From a virus: DNA of 64,000 bases. Shown here piece after piece: positions 35,283 to 43,579 of this stretch. The stretch covers positions 1 to 64,000 of the IMG/VR virus record IMGVR_UViG_3300028920_000062; one strand, 5' to 3'. The position numbers and the translations under genes are program-made. Under the pieces are notes generated by a model. That model was given only the letters and a program-made list of their open reading frames with translations, searched no databases and had not been told where the DNA came from. Numbering within the stretch: position 1 is the stretch's first letter; each line of letters starts with the position of its first letter.

Positions 35283-35927
35283 ATGGCTAGTCTTGCACGT
35301 TCATATAACAGCTTTTCTGGTGTTGACATCAAGGCTGTTCTTGCAAATAAGCCTATTGCAGAGATTCAGGCTATTTCTTACAGTATTACTCGTGAGAAGG
35401 CCCCTCTGTATACGATGGGTTCCGCAGATCCTCGCTCCTTCTCAAGAGGCAAGCGTGGTATTGCAGGTACCCTCATCTTCCTAGTGTTCGATAGACATGC
35501 CATGCTCGGAGCGTTCGGAATTTATTCAGACAATCCAACTAAGTTTATGTCGGATGTTGATGACTTTAGACCGAACGTAAACTTCACCGATCCAACCACT
35601 GTTCAGCCTTTGCAAACAGTAGCTGGCGATGAAGCTACTTCTGCTCTCATCGAGAGTCCCCTAACCGGTACTGTCGATGCTGACCAGACCGTTGTGGCCC
35701 CATGGTTCTCTGACCAAATCTTGCCATTTGATATTACTCTAGCTGCAGCGAACGAGTATGGCTCATTCGCCGTGATGAGAATCTACGGTGTTGAGCTTTT
35801 GAATGAAGGTTACGGTGTATCGATTGACGATATCGTCTCTGAGATGCAACACACCTACATTGCTCGTACGCTAGTTGGATGGCATCCTGTGGTTAGTCCT
35901 AAGACTGACCAATTGTTCCAAACATAA
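35283..35927 (+). CDS. Tail tube protein
   Basis: 214 residues, immediately downstream of the sheath with an AAGGAGGA site, as in most myoviruses. Tube-type features: an N-terminal SFSGVDIKAV strand, then ISYSITREKAPLYTMGSADP and SRGKRGIAGTLIFLVFDRHA, followed by C-terminal strands LPFDITLAAANEYGSFAVMRIYGVELLNEG. The same segments recur in the two following genes. A strong terminator follows, consistent with high expression of the major tube subunit. Confidence 0.9.
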   Translation: MASLARSYNSFSGVDIKAVLANKPIAEIQAISYSITREKAPLYTMGSADPRSFSRGKRGIAGTLIFLVFDRHAMLGAFGIYSDNPTKFMSDVDDFRPNVNFTDPTTVQPLQTVAGDEATSALIESPLTGTVDADQTVVAPWFSDQILPFDITLAAANEYGSFAVMRIYGVELLNEGYGVSIDDIVSEMQHTYIARTLVGWHPVVSPKTDQLFQT

Positions 35928-35937
35928 TAATAAGAAC

Positions 35938-35964
35938 GGGGAGGAGCAATCCTCCCCTTCTTTT
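35938..35964 (+). terminator. Rho-independent terminator after the tail tube gene
   Basis: An 8-bp perfect stem (GGGGAGGA with TCCTCCCC) with a GCAA tetraloop and TTCTTTT tail. Stem, loop and tail nearly match the terminator at 22763-22790. The ribosome site of the next gene starts right after the T-run. Confidence 0.92.
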
Positions 35965-35975
35965 AAGGAGATAAG

Positions 35976-37229
35976 ATGGGTCAAGGACGTGTTTACAGCG
36001 GCAATGCTAAACCTCAAGAAGCTACATACAGCCAGGATAGACCTGGGACAAACACGTCTGATGTAACGACTACCCTTGACCTGAATCCGGTCAATACCAC
36101 GCCAGCTCAACCGATCGCCGACCTCCCTGTCGGACCAGGTAATATCAATTGGCTGGGAAGCAGTTATTCTGGCGCTGATATTAAGGCCGTTGTACACACA
36201 TATAACAATGTTGGCGGACAGTTAGCTGCATTACGTGACCTCAAAATGCAAAAGATAGCCGCTGATGCTACTTCGAAAATGCTAGGCAACTATATTAATA
36301 AGGGGGCCAAAAGCTTTATACAGGCCAAAATAGCAAATGCTTCAAACCCCGATTTTACTTACGATAAGCAGGTAAACACTTGGCTTGCTATCGGTCTAGG
36401 AACGCCAGAAGGTTCTATACGTGGAGATAACAACTGGATTGCAGTCGAGGCAGATCTTGATCTTCCCGGCACTCTTCAGGCGAAGACGACAGCTCTACAC
36501 TATCTATATCTAGTTAACACTTCTAGAAGCATTGATCCCGTTATCCAGGCAATGATAATTGAAAAACAAGGTATAGATTCTTTCTTAGATAGTCTTGAGA
36601 AAAAGATTGCTTTTCTAAATATGTACCAAAATGAGGCAACCAATACTGTTGTTCTTGGTACACTACAAACTGTTTCTGTCCAGACCCACCGAGAGAAGTT
36701 CGGAGTCAGAGCTCTGGGAAGAAGCTATGTAAAGGGCTATACTCGAGGACCGCGTACTATTGCCGGGTCTATGGTATTTACTGTTTTTAATGAACATGCC
36801 CTTGGTCAGCTCATCCGAGCAATAGGAGACCCTGCATTAGTTGGTGAGAGCAAGTTAGATACTAATCTCAGTACTCTCATCCCAGACCAGCTTCCTCCGT
36901 TGGATATGACCCTAGTCTATGCAAATGAATATGGTGCTCTTTCTCGTCAGAGCATCTATGGTATAGAGTTTGTAAATGATGGCCAAACAATGTCCATTGA
37001 AGATCTTTTTACAGAAGAGGTCATGAACTTTGTTGCTCGAGATGTGGATATTATGACTTCAGTTGGTAGGCGTAAACTCTCTCAGGCTGAACGAGGCCTA
37101 TGGACCACAGATGAAGGTAAGCCGCTAGAAGGAACTCAGCTGCTTAGGAAGACTCTTTTTGGTGGTGGAAGCGCATATAAGGACTATCTGGTTAGACTTG
37201 GCGTAAGAAGAAGCTTCAGGGGTAGGTAA
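35976..37229 (+). CDS. Tail-tube paralogue with a large helical insertion (417 aa)
   Basis: The tube motifs are split: SSYSGADIKAVVH near residue 62-75 and, after an insertion of about 150 mostly helical residues, VSVQTHREKFGVRALGRSYV and TRGPRTIAGSMVFTVFNEHA from about 230, then LPPLDMTLVYANEYG. This equals the layout of the gene at 35283. The insertion (KMQKIAADATSKMLGN onward) and a proline-rich start suggest a specialised ring, perhaps at the tube end or a baseplate-tube adaptor. AAGGAGAT precedes the ATG. Confidence 0.75.
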   Translation: MGQGRVYSGNAKPQEATYSQDRPGTNTSDVTTTLDLNPVNTTPAQPIADLPVGPGNINWLGSSYSGADIKAVVHTYNNVGGQLAALRDLKMQKIAADATSKMLGNYINKGAKSFIQAKIANASNPDFTYDKQVNTWLAIGLGTPEGSIRGDNNWIAVEADLDLPGTLQAKTTALHYLYLVNTSRSIDPVIQAMIIEKQGIDSFLDSLEKKIAFLNMYQNEATNTVVLGTLQTVSVQTHREKFGVRALGRSYVKGYTRGPRTIAGSMVFTVFNEHALGQLIRAIGDPALVGESKLDTNLSTLIPDQLPPLDMTLVYANEYGALSRQSIYGIEFVNDGQTMSIEDLFTEEVMNFVARDVDIMTSVGRRKLSQAERGLWTTDEGKPLEGTQLLRKTLFGGGSAYKDYLVRLGVRRSFRGR

Positions 37230-38104
37230 TGGCAAACGAAGCAAGAATTATCCGCGAGGGAGTCTATAACAACGACTATTTCTCTGGCGCACAAGTTGCT
37301 ATCTATATCGGAGATGTCCTTGTTGACGAGGTTACTTCCATTAGTCTGGCGGTAGCTCAGAGCAAGGCCCCTCTCTATGGATATGCCTCTATGCTTTTTG
37401 ATGGAGTTTCAAGAGGAAATGTTATCGTTGAAGGTGAGTTCTCTATTAACTTCAAAGAAGCTGGATATCTTTGGCTAATTCTTAATCGCTACCGTGCAAT
37501 GGTTAAAGCTCAGAATGCCGGGATATTCCTTAACGAAAACTTGAGTCCCTTCTATCGAGGGAAGGGAACTGGAGAGTATACTCTAGAAAAGACTATTGAG
37601 CAATTGACCAATGGAAGTGTTCCTCTTAGCAAGAAATATCTAAATCAGATTAACGAGATAGCTGCAAGGGCTGCTCGAGAAGATGGGATTAAAAGTATTG
37701 GTCTTGGTCCTCAAGTTTCTCAAGGACGGAAGTTGTTGAATACCCAAGCCGGTTTGGCCGGATATTCTAGTGGGCAAAGAGCTACTGGTAGTACTGGGGA
37801 CGCTGAGTCCGTATTTGAAATTTTCGAGAACTATGTTTGGGGGAAAAACTCAGGTGGGGGCAGCAGCCAGGCTCTGGAGGCCTTGGGGATTAATGATGTC
37901 GCCGCTAATCGTCGTGCCGACGAACCTGCCCTAAATCCATTTGACATTTATATAGCCTTTGGAGACTATGTAGATGACGATCGAATCCATCATACTGTTC
38001 AGAGAATCTCTGACGTTCATCTGACAGGTCAATCAAAACAGATAGTTATTGACGGTCAGCCTATACAAGAAGCATATAGCTTCTTTGCCAGAGATTTGAT
38101 ATAA
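37229..38104 (+). CDS. Second tail-tube paralogue with insertion (291 aa)
   Basis: Tube-like segments recur: YFSGAQVAIYIGDV, then ISLAVAQSKAPLYGYASMLF, then SRGNVIVEGEFSINF, and at the end HTVQRISDVHLTGQSKQIV and PIQEAYSFFARDLI. Between about residues 110 and 230 is a polar, flexible insertion (LNTQAGLAGYSSGQRATGST). The start overlaps the stop of the previous gene. It is probably a tail completion or tube-baseplate adaptor subunit that binds one end of the tube. Confidence 0.7.
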   Translation: MANEARIIREGVYNNDYFSGAQVAIYIGDVLVDEVTSISLAVAQSKAPLYGYASMLFDGVSRGNVIVEGEFSINFKEAGYLWLILNRYRAMVKAQNAGIFLNENLSPFYRGKGTGEYTLEKTIEQLTNGSVPLSKKYLNQINEIAARAAREDGIKSIGLGPQVSQGRKLLNTQAGLAGYSSGQRATGSTGDAESVFEIFENYVWGKNSGGGSSQALEALGINDVAANRRADEPALNPFDIYIAFGDYVDDDRIHHTVQRISDVHLTGQSKQIVIDGQPIQEAYSFFARDLI

Positions 38105-38114
38105 ACTGACATAA

Positions 38115-38128
38115 GTGTTTGCAAACAC
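38115..38128. promoter_or_regulatory. Perfect 14-bp palindrome upstream of the chaperone gene
   Basis: GTGTTTGCAAACAC is exactly self-complementary with no spacer. It lies between the stop of the tube paralogue and the ribosome site of the next gene, in one of the few non-coding gaps. It may be a protein-binding operator; with no loop it makes a poor RNA hairpin. Confidence 0.45.
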
Positions 38129-38148
38129 CAAAAAGTAAGGAGAACTAT

Positions 38149-38580
38149 ATGTCTACAGAAGATGTAGTTCAGGAAGCCCCTGAGCAAGAAGTAGAAGAGA
38201 ATGCGGCAGATCCATCAAGAGAGATCGCCAATGCTTTGGCTAAATTTGCTGGAGCTCCGACAAAAGAAGTAATTGAAGGATGGAAACAAGAACATGGAGA
38301 TATTTTCTGTTCTGGTTTTTCAGAAAAGGAGTTGCTTATTTGGAGGCCTTTACGCAGGCAAGAATTTATAGAGCTTCAAACTAAGTTAGCTCAAGAGCAA
38401 GGGACTCAGATGGATCAAGAACAGGAGGTTGTGACAACTTGTGTTCTTTGGGCATCTGATGACGCCAGAAAGGCCCTGGTTCAGAAGGCAGGAAGCTACC
38501 CTACTATCCACGAACAAATCATGTTCAATTCTAACTTCGTTGATCCTCGAGTAGCATCAGCCCTGGTGATTAAACTCTAA
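38149..38580 (+). CDS. Tail assembly chaperone-like protein, first of two (143 aa)
   Basis: The start is placed at ATG 38149 with AAGGAG nine bases upstream, not at the earlier in-frame TTG 38119, which lacks a ribosome site and overlaps the palindrome. The protein has an acidic N-terminus, then a compact helical domain with a W.P(L)RR(Q)EF.EL pattern (IWRPLRRQEFIELQTKL) and a VTTCVLWASDDARKALVQKAG segment. A similar pattern is in the next gene. Position between tube genes and giant tail proteins fits G/GT-type chaperones. The stop overlaps the next ATG. Confidence 0.65.
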   Translation: MSTEDVVQEAPEQEVEENAADPSREIANALAKFAGAPTKEVIEGWKQEHGDIFCSGFSEKELLIWRPLRRQEFIELQTKLAQEQGTQMDQEQEVVTTCVLWASDDARKALVQKAGSYPTIHEQIMFNSNFVDPRVASALVIKL

Positions 38581-39530
38581 TGCTTGATATTCTCCGTCTC
38601 AGGGAACAGCACGGAGAATGTTTTGCAAGTAGGTTGCCCGATGGGCAGTTAATCCCGTGGAGAGCCCTGACAGTTGCAGAGTATGTTGAGTACGAACGCC
38701 TGCTGCAGTCAGGTGTCTACCCACGGGCACGTCTAGAAAACGAGATATTTGAGAAATGTGTATTAGATAGAACCCTAGTTGATGAGATAGGGAAAGTTAG
38801 GGCTGGTGTGGTTACAGCAGTAGCTGATGCTATTTTTGCCCACTCTGGCCCACAATCTGTAGAAGACTTGAATATGCTGCTTAATATAAGCAGGCATAAA
38901 GCTAGTCAGGTCGTGCATGATTTAACTACGATGATTTGCACAGCCTTTCCGTCCTACACTCCTGAAGTTCTCGAGAACTTAGACTATGTAACATTTATGT
39001 TACGTGTGGCCCAAGCAGAAAAGAGACTTATTCAGTCTGGCCTTCTGCAAGAGCCTCTGAGTTTTCAATCACCTAGCGATCCTCAAGAGGAAACAATTAA
39101 GCCTCCTCCTGCTCCTCGTCCAGAAGATCTTCCTGGTATATGGAACCAACAGCAAGCCCCTAGTCCTGTTATTCCTAAGGCTGATTTTTCTCATAATGGG
39201 AAACAGACTATTATCACTAAGGCTGAGATGGTCGAGCATCAGGCTGCCTATACAGGTCACGAGAATATCGATAGAATAGTGAACGAGAAGGATATGGTAG
39301 ACGAGACCGCTGGTTACTATAAAGAATACTTAGAACAGATTGAGGATGGTAAGCAGGTCAGAATTAAAACCGTTGAAGAGCGTAAGGCAGAGGCTGAGGC
39401 ACGAGCTAGGGAAAATGAACAGAAGTACAAGGAAGTCCTCAGAAAGAAGCAATCTGAAGACGAGAGGCTAGCCCAGCTTCTCAGGGAGCGTAAAGCCCAG
39501 CGAGCTGCCAAGCGCAAAAAGAAGAGGTAG
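38580..39530 (+). CDS. Tail assembly chaperone-like protein, second of two (316 aa)
   Basis: The first ~160 residues repeat the layout of the previous gene (GQLIPWRALTVAEYVEYERL, then EKCVLD, then GVVTAVADAIFAHSG). A proline-rich linker follows (IKPPPAPRPEDLPG), then a highly charged helical tail (KTVEERKAEAEARARENEQK) ending in a Lys/Arg cluster. Coupling is by TAATG overlap. No clear slippery heptamer was seen at the junction, so a stop-start overlap may replace the programmed frameshift used in many phages. Confidence 0.65.
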   Translation: MLDILRLREQHGECFASRLPDGQLIPWRALTVAEYVEYERLLQSGVYPRARLENEIFEKCVLDRTLVDEIGKVRAGVVTAVADAIFAHSGPQSVEDLNMLLNISRHKASQVVHDLTTMICTAFPSYTPEVLENLDYVTFMLRVAQAEKRLIQSGLLQEPLSFQSPSDPQEETIKPPPAPRPEDLPGIWNQQQAPSPVIPKADFSHNGKQTIITKAEMVEHQAAYTGHENIDRIVNEKDMVDETAGYYKEYLEQIEDGKQVRIKTVEERKAEAEARARENEQKYKEVLRKKQSEDERLAQLLRERKAQRAAKRKKKR

Positions 39531-39532
39531 CC

Positions 39533-42500
39533 GTGCCATATCCATTTACAGCCCAATATGGAGAGGGTGGCTTTGGTCTTGGGCCAGAGCATGGCAGGCG
39601 CTATTACGGCCCTTCTCTTACTCCTCCGCAAGACCAACCTCCGCTCTGGACCTCTGAAAGCCCAAGAGATTTTTACCAAGATACTTATGGCTCAAGCGGA
39701 TTCTTGTATGCGGGAATCGGCGCGGCAAGTTTAACTGCTCTTGGTCACCTTCCGGTAAATTTCTCAACAGGTGTACGGCCAGGTCCATGGAAGGGTATTC
39801 CACCACGAGCGTGGGCCCCCGGGCGCATGTTCGATTGGTATGCAGCTGCAGCTCGTACAGTAGAAGAATATTCTCCTGCTAAGATCTTTCGCACATTTCA
39901 GATATCTCCATTCCTGTCTCAGTTTGAGACTCCTGTCAGACAAGGTTTTACGATTACTCCTGCTCAGCTGGAAGGGAACTTTGTACAACAACAATACCTT
40001 GCTAACCTCATTGGTCCCGGTCGTGCTGGCCCTGATGGTGGGAGTGTATTGGGTAGAGTTGCCCGTGAGGGTGTTAGGCTCGAGGGCGGTAAGCTCTATT
40101 TTGCTAAGAGTGGTGAACTTGCTCTAGAGCATGCCAGCGCTATGCGTGTTGTCCCTGAGGCGCATAGTCGTCTGGGGGCTATGTGGGCTCGTATAGTCGG
40201 TCTATCCGATACAGAAGCCACAGACCTTGCTCGTTGGTTCTCTAGGGCTCATCCAGACCCTGCAGACATCACAGTACAGAACCCTCTGGTTGGAGGTATG
40301 CCAACCCAAATCATTGGCGCTCGCAGTAGAGCAGATTTTGTTTGGAAAAGCGCTCGTGCTTGGGGTGGGGAATTTATTGATCGATTCAATAGACTGCTAG
40401 AAGCTCCTTTCTCTATGGAGCCGTTCGAAACGGTATTCGGTGGGTTTCAGAAGTTTGTTAAGAGGAAGACTGCAGAGCTTGGTTTTAAAGGAGGAGATGG
40501 GTATACCTTACAGCTCGCTGTCGGGCGTGGAACCGGTCTGCGAATGCTTGGGAGCCTTGGCCTTAAGTATGGGGCTATCGTTCCTGCTGCCGCAATGGGG
40601 TACAAGACCCTAGATTGGCTAGCCAAAGAGTCTGAAACACTCGATGACACCATCTTTGAAGAAGGTCTAACTTATGCTGGAGCAACTGTTGCTGTAAAGG
40701 CAAACCTTCTTGCTTCTCAAGTTGCCTACGGATTAGGGCTTAACAAATATCGCGAGCTTCAGGAAGAAATAGCTCCAGGTAGCACAAGTTTACAAAAGCT
40801 TGCCGCCTTCCCTCTAATGGGAGGCTTGGCAGGCGTTGGAGTAGCATACGGGATTAAGATAGGAGCTCCTCCAGGTCTTCTTTCTGCTCTCCCAGAAGGA
40901 GGCATGCTTTCTCGCCAAATCTTTTTGGGAGAATCTGCTGGGGTTGCTCGAGAAGTAGTCGAAGAGCAAATCAAGCAGTTCGGTAAAGGCGAGGGTGTAT
41001 TTGGTTTTGTTGGCAGGCTTGGAAAGAAGCTTACCACAGAAGGGGGAATTTATTCTCAAGAGGGATTCCTAGGCAATGTCTGGCGTCGTATCGCCGAGCC
41101 TCATGTCAGCAGAACGGGAGATCTTAGCTTTAAGTTATTGGGCAAAGTCGGTCCTGCTAAATTATTTGGTGTAGCTGGGGCTCTGGCTGGAACCGCACTC
41201 ATTGCTCCGTTCCTTCCTGGAGCTCTGATTCCCGAGAAGTCTCCAGATGAACTCAGAGCTCTTTATAGTGGTGAGACAGAGGTCCCTATTCGTCGCGGCA
41301 GATGGTGGGAATTTGGCCGTTCTCCATATGAAGGTCGTCGAGTTTCATATTTTAGGCCTCATTGGTATGCGCGAATGCGGATGGATGCTCGAGACGAGAG
41401 TATCTGGGGCGACGAGGCATCAGAATTAAGCCCGGTAGAGAAGTGGCTAAAGTCAGAGTTTACCTATGATTTGGAAAAGAAGCACTACCGCAGTCGCCCA
41501 TATCCTGTTTCTGGACTGCCATTTGAAGATGTTCCTTTTATTGGTCCTTTTCTAGCTGGAACCATTGGACGACTGATTAAGCCTCCTGTTCTTATGCACA
41601 CAGAAGAGTGGATGGGAGAAAAGGGTGTATTAGCTGAACCTCCTAGGTTTGGCCAGCGTGTTGCTACCGAAGTGGGCGAAACCCCGGGTGGTATGCCTGA
41701 AACTCCATATGGAATTAGAGGCATTGTTGGCGAACAGATCTACAGATTACAAGAACTCGGCGGTCTCTATGGCTTCAGCATGATGACCATGCAGGAGAAG
41801 CTCAAGGGTACCCCCGATATCTTTGATCAGTTCAAACAACTCGAGTCATCCCGCAGAATGTATGGCTTTGAACGTCAGTACTGGGACCTTGAGCTTGGCG
41901 GTATGCTTGGCACTACTGAGGCGTTCCGTCGTTTATACCCTCACAGAAGACGTCAAATCCCGCTGTACAACCCGATTAGAAACTTGATGCCTGAATGGCT
42001 TCCAGGCCCCGGAGACAAATCTCCGGACTTCCTCCATGGTGACCCCTTTACAAAGGTCGCAGAGGGCGAGCTACGGCTTCCAGGACGTGGTTATGCGCAG
42101 CGTTTTCCAGAGCTCGAAGATGTTAGTCCAGAAGACTATCCGCTCATTCATCGCTTCAAAATCCTCGCTGATGTAGCTCCATACTCCTCTCGCTTTGGGG
42201 AACACCTCTCTATGGTGAGAAGAGCTCGAAAGCAAGCTGCTTGGGATAGCACCCAAGAAAAGATCTACAATCAGACCTTAGAGCAGCTAAAGGAAAGGAA
42301 GAAAGGTCAGGAGTTTGAGGAATATAAGTACCTCAATAATATGGGGGAAATTTTTGGAGAGGATATTTATTGGTCTGGAGAGGATTCTGCTGGTCTTCTC
42401 ACTCAATTGAATAAACTTAAGGCTCAGAAGCAGGAAGACCAAGGAGGAATATTTACTAGACTTTTTGGTGGATATTGGGAGCTGCTTTCTCACAATGCCG

Positions 42501-43579
42501 AGACTGCTTTAGACCAGGTAACTCCAGTCTCTCCTGGATCTAAGCTAGTTCATGTTAGAAGCCCAATTGAAGCGTATGAACGCTTGCAACTATATGGGAC
42601 TGAGAATGCATTCTGGAATCATCCTGTTAGAGACTTTTTTAGACCCACTTTTTGGCTGGGAGCTCGAGCAGCAGGTTATGAGGATGTCCCCGAACATATA
42701 GAAATGAGGAGAGAGATTGAGGCTACTTTCGACCGCCTGAAGTATGTCAAATTTGCTAGGCTATCTAATATAGCCAGACTAGAGAAGGACTGGACTGCCG
42801 TAAAGGAGTTTGAGGCCAAGAAGGACCAGACTATGTTTGGTCTTGATCCATATACTCGTAATTATACAAGTATTTTCAGGGCCTTGCCGCGCCGGGACCG
42901 TGATTACTTCAATGCGTTCTCAGAAGCTGAAACCGAGGAAGAGCGTCATCGGATTCTTGAGATAGTACCAGAAAACGAAAGATCTCTGTATGTTGCCAGA
43001 TGGAAAATGATGTTTGCCAACGAGGTGCGGGCGGCAAAAAAGGCAGGCGTGCTTAGTGAGAAACAAATTGAACAGGCAGATGTTAGGTTGGCACAAATTT
43101 ATGATGATGCAGACAGAGAAGGACTACCTGCCAGCAAAGACCTCTTAGCAGAGTACCTTGAGACTAGGTATCCCGGTGAAAGCTATGCGGATTGGTATCG
43201 CAGAGTCAAGCTTCTTGGAGGGCTAGAGTCTATTCCTGGACCTGACTGGGTAGGCTGGCATCCCTCTGTAGATCTTGAGGATATTAAGCTCAAGATGGTT
43301 ATGAACCTTGGTGAAGATATGCACGATTATGACTTGTGGCCATCTCGAGCTCAAACACTTATGAACAAGCCATATATAAATAATGAGGCCGTTACCGCGT
43401 TAACTGAGCCTGAAGAGCTTAGCAGATCGGAAATACATGATAGAATTAACAAATTGCTGTTAGTTGAGAAGATGCAACCTAGCGTTTTTAGTCGAGCAGT
43501 GTATGGACCAGAAACCGATAACTCTGTTGATTTTGAGATTGTTCAGGAACGCCCAGCTCGTAAAGGAAGTTTGTATTAA
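39533..43579 (+). CDS. Giant tail-region protein (1348 aa), unknown
   Basis: The start is GTG 39533 with AGAGG upstream. No family recognised. Hydrophobic Ala/Gly-rich stretches occur near residues 60-75, 340-355, 425-450 and 545-565 (FGVAGALAGTALIAPFLPG). A striking aromatic/basic patch follows (VPIRRGRWWEFGRSPYEG, then VSYFRPHWYARM, about 581-612). The C-terminal half is charged and helical, with an MHDYDLWPSRAQTLM segment near 1260. The gene directly follows the chaperone pair, where a tape measure is expected, but it lacks long coiled coils. It overlaps the 1532-residue gene and may act with it: tape measure, ejected channel protein or polymerase partner. Confidence 0.6.
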   Translation: MPYPFTAQYGEGGFGLGPEHGRRYYGPSLTPPQDQPPLWTSESPRDFYQDTYGSSGFLYAGIGAASLTALGHLPVNFSTGVRPGPWKGIPPRAWAPGRMFDWYAAAARTVEEYSPAKIFRTFQISPFLSQFETPVRQGFTITPAQLEGNFVQQQYLANLIGPGRAGPDGGSVLGRVAREGVRLEGGKLYFAKSGELALEHASAMRVVPEAHSRLGAMWARIVGLSDTEATDLARWFSRAHPDPADITVQNPLVGGMPTQIIGARSRADFVWKSARAWGGEFIDRFNRLLEAPFSMEPFETVFGGFQKFVKRKTAELGFKGGDGYTLQLAVGRGTGLRMLGSLGLKYGAIVPAAAMGYKTLDWLAKESETLDDTIFEEGLTYAGATVAVKANLLASQVAYGLGLNKYRELQEEIAPGSTSLQKLAAFPLMGGLAGVGVAYGIKIGAPPGLLSALPEGGMLSRQIFLGESAGVAREVVEEQIKQFGKGEGVFGFVGRLGKKLTTEGGIYSQEGFLGNVWRRIAEPHVSRTGDLSFKLLGKVGPAKLFGVAGALAGTALIAPFLPGALIPEKSPDELRALYSGETEVPIRRGRWWEFGRSPYEGRRVSYFRPHWYARMRMDARDESIWGDEASELSPVEKWLKSEFTYDLEKKHYRSRPYPVSGLPFEDVPFIGPFLAGTIGRLIKPPVLMHTEEWMGEKGVLAEPPRFGQRVATEVGETPGGMPETPYGIRGIVGEQIYRLQELGGLYGFSMMTMQEKLKGTPDIFDQFKQLESSRRMYGFERQYWDLELGGMLGTTEAFRRLYPHRRRQIPLYNPIRNLMPEWLPGPGDKSPDFLHGDPFTKVAEGELRLPGRGYAQRFPELEDVSPEDYPLIHRFKILADVAPYSSRFGEHLSMVRRARKQAAWDSTQEKIYNQTLEQLKERKKGQEFEEYKYLNNMGEIFGEDIYWSGEDSAGLLTQLNKLKAQKQEDQGGIFTRLFGGYWELLSHNAETALDQVTPVSPGSKLVHVRSPIEAYERLQLYGTENAFWNHPVRDFFRPTFWLGARAAGYEDVPEHIEMRREIEATFDRLKYVKFARLSNIARLEKDWTAVKEFEAKKDQTMFGLDPYTRNYTSIFRALPRRDRDYFNAFSEAETEEERHRILEIVPENERSLYVARWKMMFANEVRAAKKAGVLSEKQIEQADVRLAQIYDDADREGLPASKDLLAEYLETRYPGESYADWYRRVKLLGGLESIPGPDWVGWHPSVDLEDIKLKMVMNLGEDMHDYDLWPSRAQTLMNKPYINNEAVTALTEPEELSRSEIHDRINKLLLVEKMQPSVFSRAVYGPETDNSVDFEIVQERPARKGSLY

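Noticed and set aside
38119-38148. Earlier TTG start for the first chaperone gene
   Set aside because: No ribosome site, overlap with the palindrome, and a perfect AAGGAG precedes the in-frame ATG 38149.
38560-38600. Programmed frameshift between the two chaperone-like genes
   Set aside because: No slippery heptamer seen before the stop; the TAATG overlap explains coupling.
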